From contig NZ_JOEE01000007.1 of the NCBI RefSeq assembly GCF_000720925.1, positions 201,346-265,345 of the forward strand: a stretch of DNA of 64,000 nt. The letters run 5' to 3'. Positions 20,933 to 28,854 of this stretch are shown here, piece by piece. How positions within the stretch are numbered: position 1 is the first letter of the stretch; every line of letters starts with the position of its first letter. The position numbers were made by a program, and so were the translations under genes. The stretch is from Phycicoccus jejuensis (GTDB lineage: Bacteria > Actinomycetota > Actinomycetes > Actinomycetales > Dermatophilaceae). The notes below the pieces were generated by a model, which worked only from the letters and a program-made list of their open reading frames with translations, was not told where the DNA came from and ran no database searches.

Positions 20933-21874
20933 TCACCGCTGCCCGTCCCGACTGGTCGTCGTCGCGGCGTCGACCAGGAGCCGGACGGGCGCGGTGATGT
21001 CCTCGATGTCCCGGATCTCCGTCTCGGACAGGCGTCGACGCCACGACGTGGCCGCCTCGGCCGGCGAGCGGTCGAAGTTGTGGAGCTTGGTCGCCGCCTG
21101 CTCCGTCGCCCCCTCGCGCCCGAGCTCGGCGTCGACGGCGGCGCTCCACCCGAGCCCCAGCTCGTCGAAGAGCCGCGCGCAGGCGTCCCGGTCGGTGGCG
21201 AGGTCCTCGTGCGCCACGACGAGAGTGCCCGGCGCGCGTGACAGGTCGGCGACGGCCATCGCGTAGAGCGCCGACCAGAACCAGCCCATCGCCACCGCGC
21301 CGTCGAGGGCCGCACCCGCCGGCAGGTGCGGGACCTCGGGGTCGGAGGCGTCCCGCGTGGCGCGGTAGCGCTCGACGACGGGCCGGATCTCCTCGACGTC
21401 GGGCAGCCATCCCATGCGGCGGTAGCTGACGAGCATCGCGCCGGGGTGCCGGTGGATGACGACCGGCCGGGCCCCGGTCACCCGGTGGACCGCCGGCACG
21501 GAGAGGACCGCGAAGGGGTCCTTGACGACGAGCGTGCTCCACGGGAGGGGGGCCGCCCAGCGACGCACCCCGTAGCGGCTGTAGACCATCGGGGTCGTCG
21601 CCGTGTAGGCCCGCCGCAGCGCCCGGGCCTGCGCGGCGGTCGGCTCCTCCAGGCGCGTCCAGCCGTCGACGGTGCGCCCGAGGGCGTACTGCCGGCGCCC
21701 GCGCGTGTTCATCGGCTCGCGGCCGGCGAGCGCCCCGTTGGTCGAGAGCGCGAGGAGGCGCGCCAGCCACGTCGTCCCCGAGCGGGGCATCCCCGTGACG
21801 AGGACGGGACGAGCGGTCATCCGGGGGCGCGGCACCGGCCCATTGTGGGGCCGCCGGGTCTCGACGGTGTCCAT
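20933..21874 (-). CDS. PAPS-dependent sulfotransferase 2
   Basis: This is a 313-residue sulfotransferase. The 5'-phosphosulfate loop is TGMPRSGTTWLARLL (residues ~27-41). The 3'-phosphate binding motif is PVVIHRHPGAMLVSYRRMG, and a late basic segment (SWRRRLSETE) follows. An internal Met19 (MTARPVLV) could be the true start because it lies just before the PAPS strand. The gene starts 3 bp after the Alg14-Alg13-type glycosyltransferase stop, so the two are co-transcribed. It is the last gene of the operon that begins with the WbaP-type gene at 25373. The sequence differs clearly from sulfotransferases 1 and 3, so three separate sulfation positions are possible. Confidence 0.87.
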   Translation of the reverse strand: MDTVETRRPHNGPVPRPRMTARPVLVTGMPRSGTTWLARLLALSTNGALAGREPMNTRGRRQYALGRTVDGWTRLEEPTAAQARALRRAYTATTPMVYSRYGVRRWAAPLPWSTLVVKDPFAVLSVPAVHRVTGARPVVIHRHPGAMLVSYRRMGWLPDVEEIRPVVERYRATRDASDPEVPHLPAGAALDGAVAMGWFWSALYAMAVADLSRAPGTLVVAHEDLATDRDACARLFDELGLGWSAAVDAELGREGATEQAATKLHNFDRSPAEAATSWRRRLSETEIRDIEDITAPVRLLVDAATTTSRDGQR

Positions 21875-21877
21875 CGC

Positions 21878-22876
21878 TCAGCCCTGGAGGACGAACGGAC
21901 GAGGGGCGGCCGCCCTCCGCACACCGGCGGCGGACGCGGCGACGAGGTCGTGCTCGTCGAGGTCGGCCACCTCGCGACCGAGGGCGATGCCGCGCTCGTC
22001 GAGGTGGCGGCCGATCAGCTGCTGGTGGTCGTCGACGTGCTCGCCGTGCGAGGCACGGCGCGGGAGCAGGACGGGGACCCGCCCCGCGTCGAGGGCCACG
22101 AGCGCGGACCCGACACCGGCGTGCGCGACGACGAGGTCCGCCTCGCGGACGGCCTGGCGCAGCTCGGGTGCCGGCACGCGGTCGCGGCCCGCGATGCCGA
22201 GCCCGGTCACGTCGGTGGCCCCGGTCTGCCAGAGCACCTCGACGTCCGGGGCGCACACCCTGGGGAGCAGCGCGTCGAGCCGCTCGACGGCGCGCCGGAA
22301 CCCGTAGGTGCGCATCGTCCCGAGGGTGACGACGACCTTCGACGGGGAGCGCTGCGGACGGTCGTCCGCGCGCTCGAAGCCGTCGAAGAGCGACCCCCCG
22401 TAGGTCCAGCGCCCCGAGGCGCCCCCCGGGTACTGGGTGTAGAGCCGCACCCCCGGGACCCGCTCGAGCACGCGACCCGTGGTGCTCGGGGCCTCGGCCC
22501 GCGCGGCGCTCTCGATGTAGTGGCACGGCAGGCCCCGTACCCGGGCCGCGGCGAAGAACGGCACGGCGACACCCGCCCCCGTCGACAGCACCTGCGCGTA
22601 CCGGCCACGGCGCACCAGCGCCAGCGCGTCCTTGGTCACCCGGGCCGCCGCGAGGTAGCCGCGCGGCGGCACGTGCTCGACGTGGTGGACGCGCTCACCC
22701 TCGAGGAGGGTGCGGGACTGGTCGTCGTCGAACGTCACCCACTCGCAGTCGGCGGGGGTGAGGCCGAGCCGCTCGCGCAGCCGCATCATCTCCTCCAGGT
22801 GACCGCCGGTGGACGCCACGAGGAGGACCGGGAGCGACCCGCCGGGCCGGACGGACGGGGAGCCCGACGAGGTCAC
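21878..22876 (-). CDS. Alg14-Alg13-type glycosyltransferase in one chain
   Basis: This 332-residue GT-B enzyme is related to MurG and to the eukaryotic Alg13/Alg14 pair. The N-terminal half has the membrane-binding acceptor part (LVASTGGHLEEMM, residues 20-32; STGAGVAVPFFAA). The C-terminal half has the donor-binding part (VVVTLGTMRTYGFRRAV from ~181; VVAHAGVGSALVAL). In many polysaccharide loci these halves are separate proteins (EpsE/EpsF, PssD/PssE types); here they are fused. GTG 22876 overlaps the upstream sulfotransferase stop as GTGA. It most likely adds the second sugar to the lipid-linked primer made by the WbaP-type enzyme. Confidence 0.85.
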   Translation of the reverse strand: MTSSGSPSVRPGGSLPVLLVASTGGHLEEMMRLRERLGLTPADCEWVTFDDDQSRTLLEGERVHHVEHVPPRGYLAAARVTKDALALVRRGRYAQVLSTGAGVAVPFFAAARVRGLPCHYIESAARAEAPSTTGRVLERVPGVRLYTQYPGGASGRWTYGGSLFDGFERADDRPQRSPSKVVVTLGTMRTYGFRRAVERLDALLPRVCAPDVEVLWQTGATDVTGLGIAGRDRVPAPELRQAVREADLVVAHAGVGSALVALDAGRVPVLLPRRASHGEHVDDHQQLIGRHLDERGIALGREVADLDEHDLVAASAAGVRRAAAPRPFVLQG

Positions 22877-23748
22877 CGACGCCAGCCCGGGGTCCGCCCG
22901 AGCAGCCGTTCGAGGGCCTCGTCGTGCGGGACGAAGTGGGCGTCGAGGCGGGCCCGGACGTGCTCGGGCATCGGCTTGCTCGGCCGGGCGTTGTGCTGCT
23001 CGAAGCGGGGAGGCTGCCACGCGTCGAGACCGAGGAAGTCCGTCACGCGGCGGTACTCGTCGGCGGGGGCCGCGAAGAACGACTCGCTGTCGAGCACGTG
23101 GAGGCGGTCGGCCGGGACGTGCTCGAGGACCCGCTCCAGCTGCTCGGCGTACTGGCTGCGCCGGCGGTAGGCCTGGTGGCGGTGCGCGTGGCTCTCGTAG
23201 GTGACGTCGGCGGCCATCCGCTCGAGCTCGCCCTCCAGCCGCTCGTCCTCGAGGTCGAGGGCGCGCTCGAAGGAGGTCTCGGTCTCGAAGCCGCGGGCGA
23301 GCTCGTGCTTGTACGCCGAGAAGGCACGCTCGGCCGGGTCGCGCAGCATCGCGACCAGCTTGACGTCGGGCAGGTCCCGTACCAGCCGCTCGATCGCGAA
23401 GGGGTGGAACATGTAGTAGGTGCACGCCTCGAAGGCCTGCGGGGCACCGTGGCCCTGCGTGCGCAGCCGCGCGAGGCGCTCGACCGGGAAGTGCCCCCGG
23501 TACCAGTCGAGGTCACGGTCGTAGTGCAGCGAGAAGTAGTCGACCCCCTTCTCCACACCGGGCCGGAACACCTGGGGGTGCTCGGTCAGGTGCTTGAAGA
23601 TCGTCGTCGTGCCGCACCGCTGCCCCCCGATGACCACGAAGGAGGGCAGCATCCGCAGCCCGGGGGTGGCCTGACCGAGCCTGGCGTACGACGTGCGCGC
23701 CAGACCGTGCAGCGGGGTGGGGACGCGCTCGCGCAAGGACATGCTCAT
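22873..23748 (-). CDS. PAPS-dependent sulfotransferase 3
   Basis: This 291-residue protein matches the classical sulfotransferase domain also found in heparan-sulfate enzymes and NodH. The 5'-phosphosulfate loop is IGGQRCGTTTIFKHL (residues 40-54). The 3'-phosphate motif is MLRDPAERAFSAYKHEL (134-150), with the conserved Arg and Ser. A HRHQAYRRRSQYAEQL segment fits the acceptor-side loop. The start MSMSLRER is preceded by a G-rich stretch (GGGGGG, 3-4 bases before the ATG). It lies 101 bp behind the WbaP-type gene and overlaps the next glycosyltransferase by 4 bp. Its type points to carbohydrate O-sulfation. Confidence 0.9.
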   Translation of the reverse strand: MSMSLRERVPTPLHGLARTSYARLGQATPGLRMLPSFVVIGGQRCGTTTIFKHLTEHPQVFRPGVEKGVDYFSLHYDRDLDWYRGHFPVERLARLRTQGHGAPQAFEACTYYMFHPFAIERLVRDLPDVKLVAMLRDPAERAFSAYKHELARGFETETSFERALDLEDERLEGELERMAADVTYESHAHRHQAYRRRSQYAEQLERVLEHVPADRLHVLDSESFFAAPADEYRRVTDFLGLDAWQPPRFEQHNARPSKPMPEHVRARLDAHFVPHDEALERLLGRTPGWRR

Positions 23749-23849
23749 CGGCCCCCCACCGCCTCGGCGGTCGTGCCTGTCGACGCGGTCATGGGTGTCT
23801 CCTCGGGGTCTTGCGGGTGGTGGGCCGGCGCACGCTTGCGGCCGGCGGG

Positions 23850-25373
23850 TCAGTATGCGCCGCTGCCCCGGACGACCGCCTTGACCGTCCGCAGGAGGAT
23901 CTGGCCGTCGAGCGCGAGCGACCAGTTGTCGACGTACCAGAGGTCCAGGCGGACGGAGTCGACCCACGAGAGGTCGCTGCGGCCCGACACCTGCCACAGA
24001 CCGGTCATGCCGGGGCGGACGCGGAGGCGGCGCACGGCGTCGCTCTCGTAGCGGTCGACCTCGTCGCGCAGCGGCGGGCGCGGACCGACGAGCGACATCT
24101 CGCCGCGGACGACGTTGATCAGCTGCGGCAGCTCGTCGAAGGAGAAGCGGCGCAGCACGGCGCCGACCTTCGTGACCCGGGGGTCGGTGCGCATCTTGAA
24201 CAGGACGCCGTTGCCGTCGCTCTGCATCTCCAGGCCGGCGAGGTGCCGGTCGGCGTCGACGACCATCGTGCGGAACTTGTACATCGAGAAGACGCGGCCG
24301 CCCTCGCCGACGCGCTCCTGACGGAACAGCGCGGGGCCGGAGGAGTCACGACGCACCATCACCCCGAGGGTGATGAGCACCGGCGAGAGCGCGAGGAGGG
24401 CCAGGGCGCCGAGGATGCGGTCGGCGGCCAGCTTGGTCGTGTAGCGCCAGCCGCTCTGGACCGGACGCTCGACGTGGAGCATGGGCAGACCCGCCGCACG
24501 GCGCATCGTGAGGCGCGGGCCGGCGACCTCGACGACGCCGGGGGCGACGAGGAGGTCGACGTCGCGCTGCTCGAGGGCCCAGCCGAGGCGCCGCAGCGCG
24601 TGCCCGGACATCGTCGGGCTGCTCGCGACGGCGACGGCGCTCGCGCCGAGACGGTCGACGACGCTCAGGGCGTCGGCCTCGGTGCCGAGCACCTTGACGC
24701 CCGGGTCGTGCCGCAGCGCGTGGTCCTGGGGGTCCGGGACGCAGACGCCGAGGACCTTCATCCCCGTGGTCGTCGGGTCCTGCTCGATGCGGTGCGCGAC
24801 CTCGAGCGCCGCCCGGGCGTCGCCGACGACGACGGTCGGCCGGAGGTTGCGCCCCGCGAGCCGGGCCCGGACCAGCCGGCGCCGCAGGGCGTGCCGCCCG
24901 GCGAGCGTCGTCACGGTCATCACCGGGACGGAGAGGAAGAGCGTCCCCCGGGAGAACTCCAGCTGGAGGGCGAAGGACGCGAAGGCCACGAGGGCCACGA
25001 GCCCCACCGCCGACCGCGTCACCGCGCGGTACTCCTCGGTGCCCGCCCCGATGTAGCGCGCGGCGTAGGCACCGTTGTGCGCCAGGACGACCAGCCAGGC
25101 GAGCGCGACGACGACGAGCGTCAGCTGTCCGGACTCCACCTGCCCCGGGATCGTCTGCGCGGACCCGAAGACCGCGTTGCGCCCCAGGATGCCGACGACG
25201 ACGGCGACGACCGCCGCCAGCGCATCGACCGCGACGACCGCGCGTCGGTAGCGCTTCTCCCAGGCGGCCAGACCGGCCCTGACCTGGGCGTGGCCGAAAG
25301 AGGCCAGATCAATGTGCGGGACGCGCGTCGGTGACACCGAGGAACGTCCATGAGTTTCCTGAGCAATGCTCAT
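23850..25373 (-). CDS. WbaP-type polyprenyl glycosylphosphotransferase
   Basis: This 507-residue enzyme starts polysaccharide synthesis by moving a sugar-1-phosphate onto undecaprenyl phosphate. Four to five N-terminal helices (residues ~45-150) precede a CoA-binding-like domain (VVVGDARAALEVAHRI). The C-terminal bacterial sugar transferase domain has GPALFRQERVGEGGRVFSMYKFRTM (split: GPALFRQERVG then FSMYKFRTM), FDELPQLINV near 410, MSLVGPRPPL near 428 and PGMTGLWQVSGRSD near 456. These include the catalytic Asp-Glu pair region. It is the first gene of the operon WbaP, sulfotransferase 3, Alg14-13-type transferase, sulfotransferase 2. The donor is commonly UDP-Glc or UDP-Gal, but this cannot be read here. 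Confidence 0.93.
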   Translation of the reverse strand: MSIAQETHGRSSVSPTRVPHIDLASFGHAQVRAGLAAWEKRYRRAVVAVDALAAVVAVVVGILGRNAVFGSAQTIPGQVESGQLTLVVVALAWLVVLAHNGAYAARYIGAGTEEYRAVTRSAVGLVALVAFASFALQLEFSRGTLFLSVPVMTVTTLAGRHALRRRLVRARLAGRNLRPTVVVGDARAALEVAHRIEQDPTTTGMKVLGVCVPDPQDHALRHDPGVKVLGTEADALSVVDRLGASAVAVASSPTMSGHALRRLGWALEQRDVDLLVAPGVVEVAGPRLTMRRAAGLPMLHVERPVQSGWRYTTKLAADRILGALALLALSPVLITLGVMVRRDSSGPALFRQERVGEGGRVFSMYKFRTMVVDADRHLAGLEMQSDGNGVLFKMRTDPRVTKVGAVLRRFSFDELPQLINVVRGEMSLVGPRPPLRDEVDRYESDAVRRLRVRPGMTGLWQVSGRSDLSWVDSVRLDLWYVDNWSLALDGQILLRTVKAVVRGSGAY

Positions 25374-25554
25374 CGAACCGTCGACCCCTGCAAATCGATG
25401 GTATTCGAAGAGCGACGATGGCGTCGGCCCCTGCTACCGGACAGCCACCTTCGTCGTTCCTCACGTCGCGGCCGGCCCTGCTTCCGGTCGTGACGTCTGG
25501 GGTGGACTCTAGCGCCTGCGGCAGACGCCCCGCAGACGTTTCGTGGAAGTTCAC

Positions 25555-25573
25555 TGACGGAATCTTGACGGAA
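25555..25573. promoter_or_regulatory. direct repeat upstream of the WbaP operon
   Basis: TGACGGAA occurs at 25555-25562 and again at 25566-25573, an exact 11-bp period, on the same helix face. The region 25374-25619 is the only locally AT-richer stretch of the locus and must carry the operon promoter (read leftwards). An 11-bp period is typical of response-regulator boxes such as the Streptomyces PHO box, though the sequence itself does not match that box. Confidence 0.4.
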
Positions 25574-25619
25574 CGCTGATCCGGAGCGGGTAGCGCGCGG
25601 GACGGCAGGTCCGTACAGG

Positions 25620-26222
25620 TCAGCGCGGTGCGTGCACCCGCTGCTGCGCGTCGAGGAGGCCGAGGGTGACGAGCTGCTCGACGGCGTCGGCGGCGTCGTC
25701 GAGGAGGAACGGCAGCTCCTTGCGCTCCGTCGGCGAGAAGTCACGCAGCACGAAGTCGGCGGGGTCCATCCGTCCCGGCGGACGGCCGATGCCCACCCTG
25801 ACGCGGTGGTAGTCCTTGGTGCCGAGCGACGACGAGATCGACCGCAGCCCGTTGTGACCGCCTTCTCCCCCACCGCGTTTCAGCCGCACGGACCCGGCGT
25901 CGATGTCGAGCTCGTCGTGCACCACGACGAGCCGCTCGGCGGGCACGGAGAAGAACGACAGCAGCGCCTTGACCGGGCCGCCGGACTCGTTCATGTAGCA
26001 CGACGGGACGGCGACGACGGCCGACGGGCCGGGCACCCCGCCCGGGCCGGTGCCGAGGCGCACCTGGGCGGCGGTGGCGCGCGCCTTGTGGGTGCGCAGG
26101 GTGTCGCCCGAGCGGCGGGCCAGCTCCTCGACCACCATCGCGCCGACGTTGTGGCGGTTGCCCGCGTAGCGCGGACCGGGGTTGCCGAGTCCGACGACGA
26201 GCCAGGGTCCGGTGTCCGTCAC
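25620..26222 (-). CDS. pth: peptidyl-tRNA hydrolase
   Basis: Pth releases tRNA from peptidyl-tRNA that has dropped off the ribosome. The 200-residue protein starts [19 protein letters not shown] and has the catalytic His in GNRHNVGAM (around residue 23). The conserved [13 protein letters not shown] and [13 protein letters not shown] motifs follow. The GTG start at 26222 sits immediately before the LVVGLGNPG strand that normally opens the family. It follows rplY by 86 bp, the usual actinobacterial order rplY-pth, with a hairpin between them. Confidence 0.97.
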   Translation of the reverse strand: MTDTGPWLVVGLGNPGPRYAGNRHNVGAMVVEELARRSGDTLRTHKARATAAQVRLGTGPGGVPGPSAVVAVPSCYMNESGGPVKALLSFFSVPAERLVVVHDELDIDAGSVRLKRGGGEGGHNGLRSISSSLGTKDYHRVRVGIGRPPGRMDPADFVLRDFSPTERKELPFLLDDAADAVEQLVTLGLLDAQQRVHAPR

Positions 26223-26256
26223 GGGGTCGATTCTGCCATCCGCGCCGCGGACGCCG

Positions 26257-26288
26257 ACGGGGCCCGGTTCGTGCGGACCGGGCCCCGT
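26257..26288 (-). terminator. hairpin after rplY
   Basis: Perfect 12-base arms (26257-26268 and 26277-26288) with an 8-base loop lie between the rplY stop and the pth start. It may end or attenuate rplY transcription before pth. Confidence 0.6.
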
Positions 26289-26308
26289 GCGGGACGTGCG
26301 AGCGGAGC

Positions 26309-26989
26309 TCAGGACTCGTCGGAGCCCTCGCCCTCGGCGGACTCGTCGTCGGAGGACTCGGCGCCCTCGGCGGCCTCGTCCTCGGACTCCTCGCGCTCGA
26401 TGCCGGCCTCGGCCTCGGCCTCCTCGAGCTCGGCCTCGAGCTCCTCGGCCGTCACCTGGGCGGTGACGTTGACGACGAGGGCCTCGGGGTCGGTGACCAG
26501 CGTGGCGCCGGCCGGGAGGGTCAGGTCGCTCGCGAGGACCTGGGTGCCGACCTGGGCGCCCTCGACGGAGTGCACGACGCTCTCGGGGATGTTCGTGGCC
26601 TCGACCTCGAGCTCGACCGTGCCCATGACGGTGGTGACGACGGTCTCCGGCGCGGCCTCGCCCTCGACGTGGACGGCGACCTCGACGGTGACCTTCTCGC
26701 CGCGGCGGACGACGACGAGGTCGACGTGCTCGATGACCGGCTTGATCGGGTCGCGCTGCACGTCCTTGGCGAGCGCGAGGTGCTCCTTGCCGTCGATGAC
26801 GAGCGTCAGGAGGGCGTTGGTGTGCTTGAGCGCGAGCATCGACTCGTGGCCCGGCAGGGTGATGTGCACCGGCTCGGTGCCGTGGCCGTACATGACGGCG
26901 GGGATCTTGTGGTCGCGGCGGATCTTGCGGGCCGCGCCCTTGCCGAACTGGGTGCGCTGCTCGGCGACGAGCTTCGTGACGTCGGACAT
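26309..26989 (-). CDS. rplY: 50S ribosomal protein L25/general stress protein Ctc
   Basis: L25 binds 5S rRNA. The 226-residue protein has the N-terminal L25 domain ([20 protein letters not shown]; the following [12 protein letters not shown]) and the TL5-type C-terminal beta domain ([17 protein letters not shown] onward), so it is the long Ctc form. The last ~45 residues are an acidic Glu/Ser/Asp tail, common in actinobacterial versions. AGGAG lies 6 bases before the ATG at 26989. It precedes pth in the same direction. Confidence 0.96.
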   Translation of the reverse strand: MSDVTKLVAEQRTQFGKGAARKIRRDHKIPAVMYGHGTEPVHITLPGHESMLALKHTNALLTLVIDGKEHLALAKDVQRDPIKPVIEHVDLVVVRRGEKVTVEVAVHVEGEAAPETVVTTVMGTVELEVEATNIPESVVHSVEGAQVGTQVLASDLTLPAGATLVTDPEALVVNVTAQVTAEELEAELEEAEAEAGIEREESEDEAAEGAESSDDESAEGEGSDES

Positions 26990-27191
26990 CGGGTACTCCT
27001 GGGGTGGATCGGGAAGCTGGACGGTGCGTCCTCGACGCGGGGCGTGGCACCGGACCGGCGCGCGAACGGCCCGCGGACCACCCCAGGGGGGTCTGCGCAC
27101 CGCCAGCGTCGATCACGGAGGTCGCGGGCCCTGCGGCCCGGCCGGACCACTGCTCCGGTGCGACGTCCCTCGCCGAGGCAACCCCGAGAGT

Positions 27192-28163
27192 CTAGGCGAC
27201 GGGAGAGGGTAGGTCGAAATCGGCGTCCCGGCGCCGCCCCGCCTCCTCCTGCCGCCGCTCCCCGACGCGCACCGCGGCGACCCCGGCGAGCACGACGAGA
27301 CCACCGACGAGCTGCCACGGACCGGGCAGCTCGCCGAGGACGAGCCACGCGAAGAGCACGGCGAAGAGCACCTCGGTGAGGCCGACGAACGAGGCGAGGG
27401 TCGAACCGAGGTGGCGCGCCCCGAGCACACCGAGGACGTAGGCGACGGCCGCGGCCACGACGACGAGCTCGGCGAGGGCGACCCACGCCGGCACGCTCGC
27501 GCCGGCGACGTCGACGCGTCCGGCTCCCACCTTCATCGGGAGCACGCCGGTGCCGCCGAGGACGGCGAGCACGACCGCGCCGGCCAAGAGGCCGAGGGCG
27601 GCGAAGGTGAACGGGGGCAGCGTCGTCTCGCGCGCGGCGAGGACGTAGTGCCCGGCGAGCCCGGCCGCCGCGAGCAGGCCCCACGCGACGCCGACGAGGT
27701 CGGGCGTCCGCTGCCCGGTGACGTCGAGGACGAGCGCCAGCCCGGTGAGGGCGAGGACGATGCCGAGACCGGTGAGCCGGTGCGGCGCCCGCCGGGTGAG
27801 GAGCCAGACCCACAGGACGACGAGGACGATGCCGAGGTACTCGATGAGCAGGGCGACGCCGACGGCCAGCCGCTCGACGGCCTGGAAGTAGCCCAGCTGG
27901 GCGGCGGCCACCGCGAGGCAGCCGTAGGCGCCGACGAGGGGGAGCTCGCGCCGCACCTCGCGGAGCCGGTGACGCACCTGCCACAGCCCGACGGGCAGGA
28001 GGAGCACCGCGGCCCCGGCGATGCGCAGCAGCACGACGGCCCCCGGCGACCAGCCGGCCCCGATGAGCGACTTCGCGAACGGCCCCGACGTGCCGAACGC
28101 GGCGCTCGAGAGGAGCAGCGCGACGAGCCCGACCCCGACGTGCCGACGGACCGCCTCGACCAT
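27192..28163 (-). CDS. EamA/DMT-family exporter
   Basis: This 323-residue membrane protein has ten predicted helices as two EamA repeats (AAFGTSGPFAKSLIGAGWSP opens the first; LVGVAWGLLAAAGLAGHYVL the second). Members export amino acids, purines or other metabolites. It is divergent from an ABATE/CGNR regulator gene, and the shared 107-bp gap has repeated operator-like elements, so regulation by that neighbour is likely. In other actinobacteria I recall the same EamA plus CGNR pairing. The substrate is unknown. Confidence 0.88.
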   Translation of the reverse strand: MVEAVRRHVGVGLVALLLSSAAFGTSGPFAKSLIGAGWSPGAVVLLRIAGAAVLLLPVGLWQVRHRLREVRRELPLVGAYGCLAVAAAQLGYFQAVERLAVGVALLIEYLGIVLVVLWVWLLTRRAPHRLTGLGIVLALTGLALVLDVTGQRTPDLVGVAWGLLAAAGLAGHYVLAARETTLPPFTFAALGLLAGAVVLAVLGGTGVLPMKVGAGRVDVAGASVPAWVALAELVVVAAAVAYVLGVLGARHLGSTLASFVGLTEVLFAVLFAWLVLGELPGPWQLVGGLVVLAGVAAVRVGERRQEEAGRRRDADFDLPSPVA

Positions 28164-28209
28164 CCCGCTGCCTCCTGCGCCCGGACCCCTCGCCCGGCGC
28201 CCACCGGGA

Positions 28210-28269
28210 TGTCAGGAGTCAACTGCTATGTTGCACCTGACAGTAGGGCCGCGACCTGTCAGGAGTCAA
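28210..28269. promoter_or_regulatory. three-copy operator between EamA and CGNR genes
   Basis: TGTCAGGAGTCAA occurs identically at 28210-28222 and 28257-28269. A reversed related copy (TTGCACCTGACA) lies at 28231-28242, so TGTCAGG and CCTGACA face each other around a 19-base spacer. The third copy includes the AGGAG ribosome-binding site of the CGNR gene. A regulator bound here could block both divergent promoters and its own translation start region. Confidence 0.65.
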
Positions 28270-28270
28270 G

Positions 28271-28828
28271 ATGGTTTTCACCCATGACACGGACCTCGTG
28301 CTGCGGCACGCGGCGGCCCTGGTCAACACCGCACCCGGGCACGGGTCGAGCGAGGACGAGGACCTGCCGGACGTCGCGGCCGTCCTCGCGTGGATGGACG
28401 CGTGGCAGTGGAGCGGCGGCCGGCCCGACGGCCCCGACGAGGTCGGCGCCCTCCACCGCGTCCGGGCCCGCATCGAGCGGCTGTGGACCGCCCCGCTCGC
28501 CGAGCAGGTCACCGAGGTCAACGCCCTGCTCGCCGACGCCGGCGCGACGCCCCGGCTCGTCGAGCACGACGGCCAGGGCTGGCACGTCCACGCGACCGAC
28601 GACGACGCCCCGTTCGCCGAGCGCGTCGCCGTCGAGCTCGCGATGGCGATGGTCGACGTCATCCGCGCCGACGAGCGCGAACGGCTCGCGGTCTGCTCGG
28701 CCGACGACTGCGACGACGTCTACGTCGACCTCTCGCGCAACCGGTCGCGCAAGTTCTGCGACGGCACGTGCGGCACCCGCGCCAACGTCGCCGCCTACCG
28801 TGCCCGCCGGGCGGCCGCCGGGTCCTGA
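28271..28828 (+). CDS. ABATE/CGNR zinc-finger regulator
   Basis: This 185-residue protein has an N-terminal ABATE-type helical domain and a C-terminal CGNR-type zinc finger (CSADDCDDVYVDLSRNRSRK, then FCDGTCGTRANVAAYRARR). The name-giving CGNR is CGTR here. The four cysteines (C-x4-C and C-x3-C) are intact, followed by the usual basic helix. Such proteins are thought to be stress- or metabolite-sensing transcription factors. It is divergent from the EamA exporter and probably represses both. The ATG at 28271 has AGGAG 5 bases upstream, inside the operator repeat. Confidence 0.86.
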   Translation: MVFTHDTDLVLRHAAALVNTAPGHGSSEDEDLPDVAAVLAWMDAWQWSGGRPDGPDEVGALHRVRARIERLWTAPLAEQVTEVNALLADAGATPRLVEHDGQGWHVHATDDDAPFAERVAVELAMAMVDVIRADERERLAVCSADDCDDVYVDLSRNRSRKFCDGTCGTRANVAAYRARRAAAGS

Positions 28829-28854
28829 CCCGGCCGGCGCCCGCGGGGGGAGGC

